NCBI GenBank assembly: GCA_024195585.1
Contig: SWBL01000066.1
Span: forward strand, 110,233 to 174,232
DNA length: 64,000 bases
Direction: 5' to 3'
From: Aureobasidium sp. EXF-3400
Taxonomy: Eukaryota; Ascomycota; Dothideomycetes; Dothideales; Saccotheciaceae
Shown here: positions 22,095-32,446 of the stretch, piece by piece
Layout of the letters: every line of letters begins with the position of its first letter
Position numbering within the stretch: the stretch's first letter is position 1
The notes under the pieces: model-generated
Database searches by the model: none
What the model saw: only the letters and a program-made list of their open reading frames with translations
Told to the model about the DNA's origin: nothing
Made by a program: the position numbers and the translations under genes

Positions 22095-24664
22095 ATGCGT
22101 TTCTCATCCTATGCCCTTCCCGCTCTGGCGGCCAACTTGGTTGCTGCTTTGCCCAGACCCCAGGATATCGACTTTGACCTGGTTCTCGCCGCTCCGGATC
22201 CGACTTTCACTCAAGAGGTCGGTGTTACTGCTCAGACAATCACAGTCGACCCTCAAGCTCTCATTGCTTCAGCTACTGCCGCCATCTCCTCCGTGAGCGT
22301 CGACGCTAGTGATGTGCTCTCGTCCACAGCCGTTGCCAACAAGCGTGCTGCTGCTACTACTTGTGTCCCTCAGCCTGCTGGAGCGACATCTGCTCCTACC
22401 TACGCAGCCGGCTCCGACAATGCTGCCAACTTCCTGGCAAACACTTACTACAGCTCCGTTGCTTCAGCTGCGCCAACTCCCTCTGGCTACTCCCAGGCCT
22501 TTCTGAACAAACAAGCCTCCAACAATGCGTATGTTATCGTCTAGAGTCTGTAACAGTCATAGTAATGGTATTAACTTGTTCAGATTCGGTTACATGGGTA
22601 CGTACAGATACCACGAGTCAACCCCCCACCTGATGGCGTTTCGACCTTCGGTTCAAACCCAAATCTACCCATTGCACTGCAGTGCTGTCGCTAGTAATAG
22701 CGAAACCATTGCTCCTTTATGAGGTCTAAAAGGATCTCGTTGGACGATGACTCGATACTAGACGGCACTCTGTAATGCATCAGGTGGAGATATTGTGCCT
22801 ACTACGCTCTTGCAGTGTACTCTTCCTCATAGAAACATGCTAACTGTACCCTTACTTTGCAGGTTTCGACACCATGAACGACTACGATGTCGCCAAGTGT
22901 GCAACCCAATGCACTAACAAATTCGGCTGTGTCTCCTTCAACATCTACTTCGAACGTGACCCATCTGGTGAGCAAATTTTCAATTTCCTTACCTCCAAAA
23001 CACAGCTAACGCTAGACAGTCGATCCCAACGACGCATCATGCTCGAACCCCAGCTCCGTGACCATGATCAAGTGTGTGTACTGGGCTGGCCAGGTATGTA
23101 TTCCGAGCGACAGACACTGCCAACATCCACTAACCGAGTCGGACAGGTCTCTGAGCTCAACGCTGTCAACAATGGCCAATGGCGCAACAACTTCCAGGTC
23201 GCTATTGCTGGCTCTAACGGGTATGTCACAACTCAGCTCGCTACACCCGACGGTTACCAATCTGGTACTCCTTACGGCAAGTTCGCCATCAACGCACCTT
23301 ACGATGCGCAAGGTTACAACACCTACATGGGAGCCAAGATCTTTACTGGCGTCTGGAGTGTTGCCCAATGCTCTCAGTTCTGTGATGCCCAGACCAAGTA
23401 CAACCTCGCCACAGCCCCCAAGGATGGTACTCCCGCCAAGGTCTGCAAGTTCTTCAACACCTACCTCCTGACCGCCAAGATGGCCAACGGCCAAATCGTT
23501 CCCCAGGGTCAATACTGCTCGCTCTACACCGAAGCCTGGCCTATCAAGTACGCTACCAACGGTGGACAGTGGAGAGGTCAAGACCAGTACACTGTTGACT
23601 ACAGCTTCGGCTATTCGAAGATCGCAAGTTCATCCGACATCAACCCTCTGGTTGGAGACTCTAAGGGTGCCACCTACCAAGCTGTCGCCGATATCAAGTG
23701 GTCTTCTCTCCAGCCTTTCTGTTCGACCTACCTTGGCTACACCACACCTGTAGCCACCGTCACAGCTACCGCTACCATCACCCCAGTCAGCACCTCTACC
23801 TCTTACTCGACTACGACTGTTTTGCCCATGCGCAAGCGTGACGACAGTAATTCTACCGTGTACCCCGGTTTGAGTAGTGACTCTTCTGTTGGCGGGCTCG
23901 TGTTGATTGACGCCAATGGAACCGAATGGTATTCCGAGCAGGTCGCAGATGGAGGCCCTTCTTCCCCTGATGACGCAAAGAAAATGAAGCGCGACACTTC
24001 TGTGGCTATCCCTGCTGGTCTCGCCAAGTACCAACCTGCTGTTATCTCTGCAGCCTGCGCCATGCAGGCAACCCCCGTGTCGTCAACATCCACCCTCACG
24101 AAGTCTTCCACGGTCACTGGAGCCGCCACGACTACAGTGGTATCTGCAGTCGCAACTGTAACCGGAAACCCAGCCGAGTTCGCGTACTTCTCCGTCAAAG
24201 GTGGTACTTTCAACTCAGCTGGCGCTGGATACACCGATTTCTACAAGACTGACACTGCCATCTTTGCTTCGCTGCGTGATTCAAGTGTGTTTGGCGCAAA
24301 CACATACAAAGCGAACATTGCTGTCGACTCGACCACCGGATACCTAATGGACGTCCCTGGAAATCGCATTGCTGGAATCTTTGCCAGCAATCTCGGCCAA
24401 GGGGATCTCCCCACTGTACGTTTCTATGCTCCTGGTGGTTTCCCAACCGGATATCAGCCTTTGATCTGCACTCCTCCTCAAGCCAAGGGTTCCTATTCGT
24501 TGAGCTGTTCTGTGACAGCACCTAACGGCTTGGTCGTCTCGAATTTCATTGGATATACCAACTTTGGCGAGCGGGGTTACACCTACCTGCTGATGTCTAG
24601 CAGGCCTGCCTCTCAGCTCAGCTCCCAATACGGCGCCGCCTCTATCACTATTTTCAACCGATGA
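22095..24664 (+). CDS. Secreted PAN/Apple-like protein with Kex2 site (714 aa)
   Basis: Predicted extracellular or wall protein. Five exons: 22095-22528, 22584-22597 (14 nt), 22863-22967, 23020-23093, 23147-24664; intron 2 is unusually long at 265 nt. A signal peptide (MRFSSYALPALAANLVAALP) is followed by an acidic pro-region and Lys-Arg at 83-84, then AAATTCVPQP. The core is shared with the genes at 42 and 46 kb: CATQCTNKFGCVSFNIYFER, then KCVYWAGQ, WRNNFQVAIAGSNGY. The Cys spacing suggests a PAN/Apple-type fold. A second Cys-rich domain follows (AQCSQFCDAQ, VCKFFNTYLL), then Thr-rich linkers with two further KR sites (MRKRDDS, KMKRDTS) and a C-terminal beta-rich domain (FAYFSVKGG to ITIFNR). 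Function unknown; adhesion or glycan binding is a guess. Confidence 0.82.
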
Positions 24665-25392
24665 GATGGAAAGGCATCGCTGGTTGACTAGTAAAAACTA
24701 CCATTATGTTGGAATGATATTGCTTCAGGAGGTCAGGGACGGGTGGATCTACGTGGAGTTTGGAACTGTTCGGTGTACAGGTTAGCCGGAAGTTGTACTG
24801 GGGGCTTCAGGTTGTTAGTTTATCTTCTGGTGTTTTATCTCGTTTTTTGTTTCTTGTTACACGGAGTTATCTGAATATTATGGTTCCTTACCGATAAGAC
24901 TACAACTGAATTACTGCCGACGTGAGCAAAATCATGAACATACTAACTGTCTATATCTGCTATTTGGATTCTCCATTGACTCTCCAATTCTCAGAAACGA
25001 AACTAGCTTATACAGCCACATTTCGATTGCTTGTATGAGTCGAAAATGTCTGGGCTTTGTACAAGCCTTTCGTGCTTATGGTCCAGAACACAATTGGTAC
25101 CACCAAGGTCTCGAGAACGCTCACTTGTCATGGTGCCAATTACTCAAAAGTATCCAATCCTTGATACAGAATATCAATTGATCAACATCGTGTAAGAGAA
25201 ACTGCAAGCATCACAAAAAAGATCATGCCATGACCAATGAAAGATTCAACAGAAAAGGTAGAGAAAAGTCATTCAAAACATTAACGAAAGTGGCTTGCTA
25301 AAGTAAAAATATGCATCCCCAAAATCCCATATCCCAATCATATCAATATATACAAGTTCTCCGTATCCATCCTCGCACTTCACCTAAACAAT
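24665..25392. other. Intergenic, convergent 3' ends
   Basis: AT-richer, no coding frame. It should contain both 3' untranslated regions; nothing else seen. Confidence 0.6.
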
Positions 25393-26544
25393 CTAGTTGT
25401 AAGTGTAAACCTGCTCAGGACCAACATTGCCATACTGTCCAGAGCCCTTAGGGTTGCTAGCAGTAACAGCCTGCCCATCAACATTGCTAACACCAAACCA
25501 AGCCAACTCATTCTGCTTATCAACAACAGTGACAACAGCAAAAGCAGGAGCAGGGTTAGCCACATAACCCCAAGAAACAGTGAAATCGCCATTAGCGCAC
25601 TTTTGTCCGGAGAAGGACTTGTTGGAGGCATTGACAATAGTGCAGTGCTCGGTCTTGCCGTTAGCTACAATGTCAAAGTTGTAGTCGCAGGTGTTGCTGT
25701 TTTCGCCGCAGTAGCGGTTGACGTTGTTTAGTGTCCAGGTCTTGTTGGCGACTTTCTTGGGGTTGGAGCCGGGGGCTGCGGTGGTGGTTGCGGTGGCAGA
25801 GCTGGCGGAAGAGGCCTTGGCTGTGGAGGTGGCCATGGTGGATGCAGTAGCGGTGTAGGGGATGAAGGAGGAGATGATGCCGCCGGAGGAAGCGATGGGG
25901 TTCTCGCCGAGGCAAGTGGCGTATTGGCCAATGCAGGCGGCTTGGTTGGCGGAGAGGCCGTCAGCGCCGCGAGTGGTTTGGCATTTGGTCAAGGCAGCGT
26001 AGCAGTCGCCCTGGCACTGTGCGTTGTCGGCAGAGCATTGAGCTTGGTTGGCAGAAAGACCATCAGCGCCACGGGTGGTGCGGCACTTGTTGTCCTTGGC
26101 CTTGCATCCAATGGCGGCAGCAGCACTGATGGTGGCAGCTGCGCTGGCAGATGAAGCCTTAGAGCTAACAGATGTGGTTAAGGTAGATGCAGTGGCGGAG
26201 TAAGGGATAAAGCTCGAGATCAAGCCGCCAGTAGAGGCAACAGGGTTCTCACCCAGACAGCTAGCGTAGTTGGAAACACACTGAGCCTGGTTGGCGGAGA
26301 GGCCATCGGCACCACGAGTGGTTCTGCATGTGTTGTAGGCAGCATAGCAGTCGCCCTGGCACTTTGCGTTGTCTGCAGAACATTGAGCTTGGTTGGCGGA
26401 AAGACCGTCGGCACCGCGAGTGGTACGGCACTTGTTGTCCTTGGCAACACAGTTGTCGGTGCTCTGAGCTTGACGGCGAAGGGCAGGAGAGGCGGAGACC
26501 ATGGAGGTCAGAGCCAAGATGGAGATGAGCGACTTGGAAAGCAT
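25393..26544 (-). CDS. Secreted protein with duplicated Cys-rich modules
   Basis: Single exon, 383 residues. Signal peptide MLSKSLISILALTSMVSA and a dibasic RR at 23-24 suggest secretion and trimming. Two modules of about 95 residues (31-125 and 146-240) repeat with a 115-residue period. Each contains two copies of TTRGADGLSANQAxC and ends in CLGENPxAS and SFIPYxATAS. Ala/Ser/Thr linkers separate them. The C-terminal domain (268-383) begins TWTLNNVNRYCGENSNTCDY and has four Cys, like the small secreted beta-barrel proteins common in plant-associated ascomycetes. It is likely a wall or extracellular protein. The repeat copies are very similar in DNA, so copy number may vary between isolates. 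Confidence 0.85.
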   Translation of the reverse strand: MLSKSLISILALTSMVSASPALRRQAQSTDNCVAKDNKCRTTRGADGLSANQAQCSADNAKCQGDCYAAYNTCRTTRGADGLSANQAQCVSNYASCLGENPVASTGGLISSFIPYSATASTLTTSVSSKASSASAAATISAAAAIGCKAKDNKCRTTRGADGLSANQAQCSADNAQCQGDCYAALTKCQTTRGADGLSANQAACIGQYATCLGENPIASSGGIISSFIPYTATASTMATSTAKASSASSATATTTAAPGSNPKKVANKTWTLNNVNRYCGENSNTCDYNFDIVANGKTEHCTIVNASNKSFSGQKCANGDFTVSWGYVANPAPAFAVVTVVDKQNELAWFGVSNVDGQAVTASNPKGSGQYGNVGPEQVYTYN

Positions 26545-27514
26545 CTTGCCGATTGTGAAAGTTTTGTGGTTGTTGTTGATGTGTGTAAGGTGATTGTATG
26601 AAGATAAAGATGTAGAGGAGTCGGTGTTGTAGTGTTGTTGTGTTATGAAATGTGGATGGGATATGAGTTGATGGAAGGATTACCTCGAGGTCTTATATAT
26701 CTTCATCTCCCTACCTTCTGATAGATATTTCGGTCCATATGACTGAAGCCGAGAAGAATTCCTCGCTCACCGTTACCATGTCTGAGATTTTGCGATGCTA
26801 CTCTCAATGCAAATCCTCGTACAAGAGAGCTCGACCCCACGTTTGTGGGCATATCGCGAGCGATCCCCTCGTAAAGGCCCATATCGCCAAGAATGAGGCG
26901 GCAAATCGACCTTGTGATAGCTCTTTGAGGTGTAGCCTGGAAGTGGGGTGTCTTGCAAGCGACGAGAGACGTTGGAACGGTCGTCCAAAATAGAAACCCG
27001 CAGGGTCTTAGCCGAGGCTAAAGTCAAACCATATTATTTTTAGCTCGTACAAGATGCCATGACATCAGATCCATCTGTCTAGTCCATCAATTGTCTCATG
27101 GAGTCATGGGTAAATTGTAATCGATCTACCGATAAGATCAGAAGGGGGGGATGAAGCTACACCGCTAGACATGACCTCTTAATGGATCAGTGTAACCCCG
27201 TAAATGCAGACTTAATCACGCAGGTCGACTGCTCTCTTCGACGTTGAGTTGCGGCTCGTCATCGTCCCGGATGCAAATATGTATGCGACTTGACACAAGA
27301 TGCTGGCGTCAACAGACGGAGATGACCTGCTTGAAGTCGTATGTAGAAAGATCCGTCACTGAGGACATATCGCGACGGGACCGATGGAATTTTCTCATCC
27401 TTTGACGGGACCGCAGGTCCGCAATCCTTCCGCAAGACGATATAAGTATCGAGCTCAGTGTCCGTAGTGAGTATAGATGGCGAGAGTTCTGCAATAAAGA
27501 AATCAAGCGAGACG
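26545..27514. promoter_or_regulatory. Divergent promoter region (secreted repeat protein / GST)
   Basis: TATATAAG on the minus strand at 26694-26700, about 150 bp upstream of the repeat-protein ATG, with a GT/TG-rich leader between. The rest leads to the GST start; short frames here have no coding character. Confidence 0.45.
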
Positions 27515-28318
27515 ATGACCATACGACTCCATGGGTCCAAGCTTTCCACATGTACGCAGAGAGTGATGCTCGTTCTGAACGAGCTCGAACTGCCACATGA
27601 GTTTGTTGCTGTTGATATGGGGAAAGGCGAACACAAGGTAAATCGGTTCGTCTTGTAATCGTTCCAGAAAAAGCTGATTAGGTCGTCAGACACTAGAGTT
27701 CGTTCGCGACTTACATCCGTTCGGCAAGCTCCCTGCGTTTGAGGACGGCAACTTGCACTTGTTCGAGTCCAGAGCCATATGCAAATATTTGGTTGCCAAG
27801 TATGCAAATTCATGCTCGGTGTTATGGCCTCCAGAACCCCCAGAAGATATTGCTATGTTTGAGCAGGCCGCATCTGTCGAATACTCGTACTTTGACACTA
27901 GTATCTCCAAGCTTGCGTACGAGAAGTTGTTCAAGCAGTAAGCAGTGGCCCAGCGGCAATTGATGATGCTCTTGCTGATCCGGTCAATGCAGATTCTTCG
28001 GTCGCGGCGAACCAGATCCCGCTGTGGTCAGAGGATTGGAAGCCCAGTTCGGAGAAGTGCTTGACTACTATGAAAAACTGCTTTCGAGACAACCATATGT
28101 GACCGGCAGTGTAAGATCTCAATACGAATCCGTCACAATGTGTGCTAACAATTGTTGATGTACAGAATGTGTCGCTCGTTGATCTATACCATCTTCCATG
28201 GCTTTATTTTCTTCCCCGCCTTTCGATGGAGGACGAGATTTCGTCCCGAGAGAACGTTGCAGCTTGGTATCAGAAGATGCAGCGGCGATCGGCATGGGAG
28301 AAGGTAGCTTGCCCGTGA
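27515..28318 (+). CDS. Glutathione S-transferase
   Basis: Conjugates glutathione to electrophiles in the cytosol. Four exons: 27515-27637, 27690-27937, 27993-28110, 28166-28318, giving 213 residues; introns are 52-55 nt. The thioredoxin-fold N-terminal domain starts MTIRLHGSKLSTCTQRVMLV, with cis-Pro in GKLPAFEDG and the glutathione-binding Glu-Ser in LFESRAICKYL. The all-helical C-terminal domain has NVSLVDLYHLPWLYF and AWYQKMQRRSAW. The length is normal for phi/theta-like fungal enzymes. A Zn2Cys6 gene follows on the same strand 620 bp away and a chloroperoxidase beyond, hinting at a detoxification group. Confidence 0.9.
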
Positions 28319-28938
28319 TCGATCAATTCAGTGTTCATGAATCATGATATGATTGATTGACAGCCAGGGGTACCACCAATCTAATGTTGGCAGTCACGAG
28401 TGAGAACATCGCTTGAGGAAGGGCCAGATCTTGTTTTGGGCTCACGGTAGCTTACACAATATCAACGAATCCATGATCTCAGCAAGACATGATAGATAAC
28501 GAAATATCGGTACACCGGTTGCTTGTGAGTTTCACCACTCCGAAGTGCAATTCTGGTACGTGGAGGTAATCGTTATTGATGCCGCTCGCTGTTGTCCGCA
28601 AGGCCAGCGTCCCAGGTTTCTCAGGGAGGACGAAGCTCGAGGACATGATTGTATGCTCGATATTCTGGACATCGTTGTTGGTTTCACGCTTGCTAGCGAT
28701 CGAATATCGAGCACCATCATGATCGTTGCTTGTGATGGTTGAAGACAAGTTGGACCTCGTTCAACTCTTCGCGTTACGTTGCGCCAAGACGGAACTTGGA
28801 ACGGATTCGCGAATGCCGTCGGTCCCGTCGGTCCCGCTTCCTCGATGATGTCCTCCGCGATGTTTCCTCTTGACCTTTCTGACTTGTTTACTGTGCATTG
28901 TGCCTTGCTGAAGATAGCAAAAATTTCCAAAACCACGT
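28319..28938. other. Intergenic
   Basis: Promoter side of the Zn2Cys6 gene. Contains a short direct repeat of GTCGGTCCC near 28818. No gene seen. Confidence 0.5.
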
Positions 28939-30869
28939 ATGAGTACAGCCATCACTCGTTACCATAGCTGCATACGGTGTCAGCAACGAAAAATAAAATG
29001 TGACGGTCAGGTTCCGTGTGCGGCATGCCGGAAGGCCGATGCGGATTGCAAACGAACAGATCGAAATACCCCGGGCACAAGACGAAATAGAGGAGATCTC
29101 AGATCAACAAGTACGAGGCCTCGACCGAGGGTTGAGGCTCCGAACACGAATGCACACATTTCCTCAGGCTTTACATCCCTCGATGGTGATCTCATCTCTC
29201 CGCCTGGAAGTGTGCCACAACAGATGTTTGAGTCTGTTGTGGACGATCCTGCTACAAATCCCAGCTTATCCCTCAGAGTTGAAACCATTCTCTTCGACCA
29301 TGTGTCTACCTGGATACCGTCGGACCTTGAGTGGCCTCAGCCGGTACAGATCTTCCAGCTTTGGCAAATATACATCGATAACGTCAACCCGATGACCAAC
29401 CTCCTCCACGTACAGACTATGCAACGCGTTGTACTGGAAGCGGCGAGTTGTAGACCAGAAGAGCTGCCAAAGGAGTCACTGGCGTTGCTTTCATCCATCT
29501 TCCTCATTGCCATCGAATCGCTTGGTGACGATGATTGCCGGAATCTCATGAAAGCTTCGAAGCACGAATGCGTCCACCGGTTCTCCGCAATGACCAAACA
29601 GTGCCTCATCGGTGCTGGACTAATGGAGATTGTAAGCATGGAAGTACTGCAGGCTCTTGTTTTGTATCTGGTCAGTCTAACCTGGTTCTGACTTTGCCAC
29701 ATCTGCACTACCATGCTAATCCCGTCCTCCAACATCAGATGGCGTTAAGACAACACAGCTCTCCTCAGAGTCTTTGGATTATTATCGGTGTCGCAGTCCG
29801 ACTCGCTCATTGTCTGGGCATTCACCGAGAAAAGAAATTGCGGAGCATGACCATCTTCACAGCAGAAATGAGTCGTCGACTTTGGTGGCAGATTTATTTG
29901 CTAAATCGTCATTATGTCAACTTATGCGAAGATCTTGACAGCAGCGATCCAGCACATAACCTCATCTTCGACAATAAACGCCCGCTAAATCTTAATGATG
30001 CAGACCTTCATCCAGAAATGACAACAATGCCATCAGAGAGGCAGGGCGTGACAGAAATGCTGTTCTGCTCAATCAGATATGAAATCGGCAGTTTCGTCCG
30101 GCATCTTGGTTCTAACTCTGACAGTCATCAAAGCAGAGCTCATGACATTGAACAGTTAGAGGCCCACCTGGAAGAAAAATATGCCAGGCACTGTGATGTT
30201 TCAATCCCACTGCAACGTGTTTCTCGATGTCTTATCAAGACAACTGGCTATCGTCTTGCTTTACGACATTGCCATTCACTAGACCATGCGACCGAAGATC
30301 AGTCAGCAAGTAAACGGCATCAAGCCTTTGACACGGCTCTTCTGCTTCTACAGACTCAGCACTCGAGCTGCGCCAGTCAAGTGCTGGATCGCTACAGATG
30401 GCATACGAAGCTATTCTACTGCTTTGAGGCTCTGTTCCCCGTCCTTCATACTTTGACATTCGGAGAGCTCAGCGACACAATCTCAGACGAGGCATGGCAA
30501 CAGGTTTCGCTAGCATATCAGTATAACCCTGAACTCCTGCATTGGCAACGGAAGAGCTTCTACGCCAAGTATTGTCACAATATCAACAGCTTAGCCCTCA
30601 AGGCATGGAGTCAAAAGACCCCGAATACCGATTGTGTGCCTGGATTCTTGCAGCAGATTTTACTCCAGCAGAGTCAATCTGCTGGGCAAGAAGTTGTTCA
30701 AGGTAACCCGAGTGTGCAGCAATCTACACAGAAGACGCATGCACTGCCAGCCACATCAGTGTCAACTGACCAGCAGTTTAACACGAATTTGAATGATCTT
30801 GAGAGTGATGGGCAACATTGGAAATACTGGCTCAACATCTTCGACAACGAAGAGCTACTGGGAATCTGA
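28939..30869 (+). CDS. Zn2Cys6 transcription factor
   Basis: Nuclear regulator of 620 residues. Two exons, 28939-29670 and 29739-30869, joined by a 68-nt intron, phase 0. The zinc cluster lies at the very N-terminus: Cys11, 14, 21, 27, 30 and 37 in HSCIRCQQRKIKCDG and PCAACRKADADC, a textbook CX2CX6CX5CX2CX6C. The fungal-specific TF domain covers about 120-480, with PQSLWIIIGVAVRLAHCLGI and EMSRRLWWQIYLLNRHY. The C-terminal 80 residues are Gln/Ser-rich. Its 3' end is 43 bp from the convergent chloroperoxidase. Targets unknown; neighbours suggest stress or xenobiotic response. Confidence 0.92.
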
Positions 30870-30912
30870 ACTCTCCATTGCGTCAACCGCTCTCTGTAGA
30901 ATACCCAAGGAC

Positions 30913-31956
30913 TTATGATAAGTCCATTGGCATATGAAGACTCCGACGAGCAACTTGCACGTCATTAGCGGCGCCGTCAGCTTCTTCTCCAACAGTCTTT
31001 CTCTCAGTCATGTCCATCGTCAGCAGATTAGTGGCATTCCTGATAACCCCAACAACATCCAATATATCCTTCAACATCACCGTCTCATTTCTCCTCTGCC
31101 ACCCAAGCTCTATCGGTAACCTCTCATTCTCTATCACAACATTAGCCTTCACCTCTTTCACTTCCCTCTTCCCCCTCACCAACTCACCAAAAAAATACAC
31201 CACCAACCTCCTCTCCACAGTTACCTTCTCCAAATCGCCAAACGCAATAATCGGCGCAGCAATCTCACCAAGACTGAATTCCTCAGTTGTGGCAGTGAAG
31301 CTATACTCTGGGTTAAAAGCTCTACTCTCTAGCATTCTTGCTAGTTTACTGTTTGTTAGCATTTCTGCCGTTAAAGTCTCATTCGTCCAGAATTTTGTGG
31401 TGCTGGCGAAGACTGAGGGGGAGAAGTGATGGTTATTGCCGAAATAGGCATCGACACGGGAGAGAGAGGCATCGTGTTCGAGGATGTTGTGGCGGTTGAG
31501 GTGGTCCCTTCAGTATATCAGTATTAGTATCTGGACACTATTTCAGAGGACAAGGAGGGAACGAGAGGCAGAGATAAGCGAAAACTTACAGAGTAAAAAA
31601 CTCCGCACCAGCAACAGGATTAGCAATAACAGCTTTCTCCCACATCAAACCAGCCAATGCGGCGTCGAAATTTAAAGCTTTGTGTAAACCATCAATGGCG
31701 GTTTGTTTAGTGATGTTGCTTCCATTGCGAGGGATATAGTTGTGGTTGGCGAGTGTATTCATCATTGGACAGGGTCCCCTGACTATTACGACGTCAGAAT
31801 GGGGATAAAAGCCAAAGGAAAGGAGCCCTCACGATCGGAGAAGCTGGGAGGGTGCCAGGTATATATATCATCAGGCATGTGTATCTGAGCATTCGTTTGG
31901 GTAAAGGCAGAGGTCAAGGCGAAGAAAATGACTGTTACTATAATCATGGCTATCAT
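30913..31956 (-). CDS. Heme-thiolate peroxidase (chloroperoxidase/peroxygenase family)
   Basis: Secreted heme enzyme that uses hydrogen peroxide to halogenate or oxygenate substrates. Three exons: 31956-31833, 31782-31590, 31507-30913, giving 303 residues. A hydrophobic start (MIAMIIVTVIFFALTSAFT) serves as signal peptide; the ATG at 31947 is an alternative start. The heme-ligand Cys is C46 in LRGPCPMMNTLANH. The EHD motif that holds the Mg ion and proton-relay residues is at 116-118 (ILEHDASLSRVDAYFG). Two potential N-glycosylation sites (NGSN, TNET) are visible. Length and EHD motif fit the short type of this family. Convergent with the Zn2Cys6 gene. Confidence 0.9.
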
Positions 31957-32446
31957 ATTGACAGAATAACAGAGTAAGTCCTCAATGGAGATGAAAGATA
32001 TCTGTGCAGGAGCTGGTTTTATACCTCATCGTGAACGCATAAGATTGTCGAGATGTCACAGTGTCGGGACGTATTTTTACGGCAGCCCGAATACGGAGGA
32101 TACGGTGATCGACAGTGCTGCACATCCATTGCCTACTGTGTATTCATTCCAGCGCTGTGAAACACGCTGTATCACCAAGATGCTCCTGCGATGCGCGGTT
32201 TTGAAAGACCAGAGTCCAATCGGGAGAATGCCAGGTGACTGACTTTGCACAAATGAGCCTATTGCACTTGAATATCGAGAGGCTGAGGGTACGCCAAAAA
32301 ATCATCTTTGTCATCTCAGAACTATGCAAACCTGAAGACAAGAACATCCCTCCACCAGAAATAATCCACAATGCAACTCCGTCTTATATAGCCTGTCCAT
32401 ACTCCAGATACACACATCCCAAAACACCTTTTCAACCACCACCCCT
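31957..32446. other. Intergenic
   Basis: Chloroperoxidase promoter and MED13 3' end. The short plus-strand frame here is the reverse of the MED13 tail and lacks support. Confidence 0.5.
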
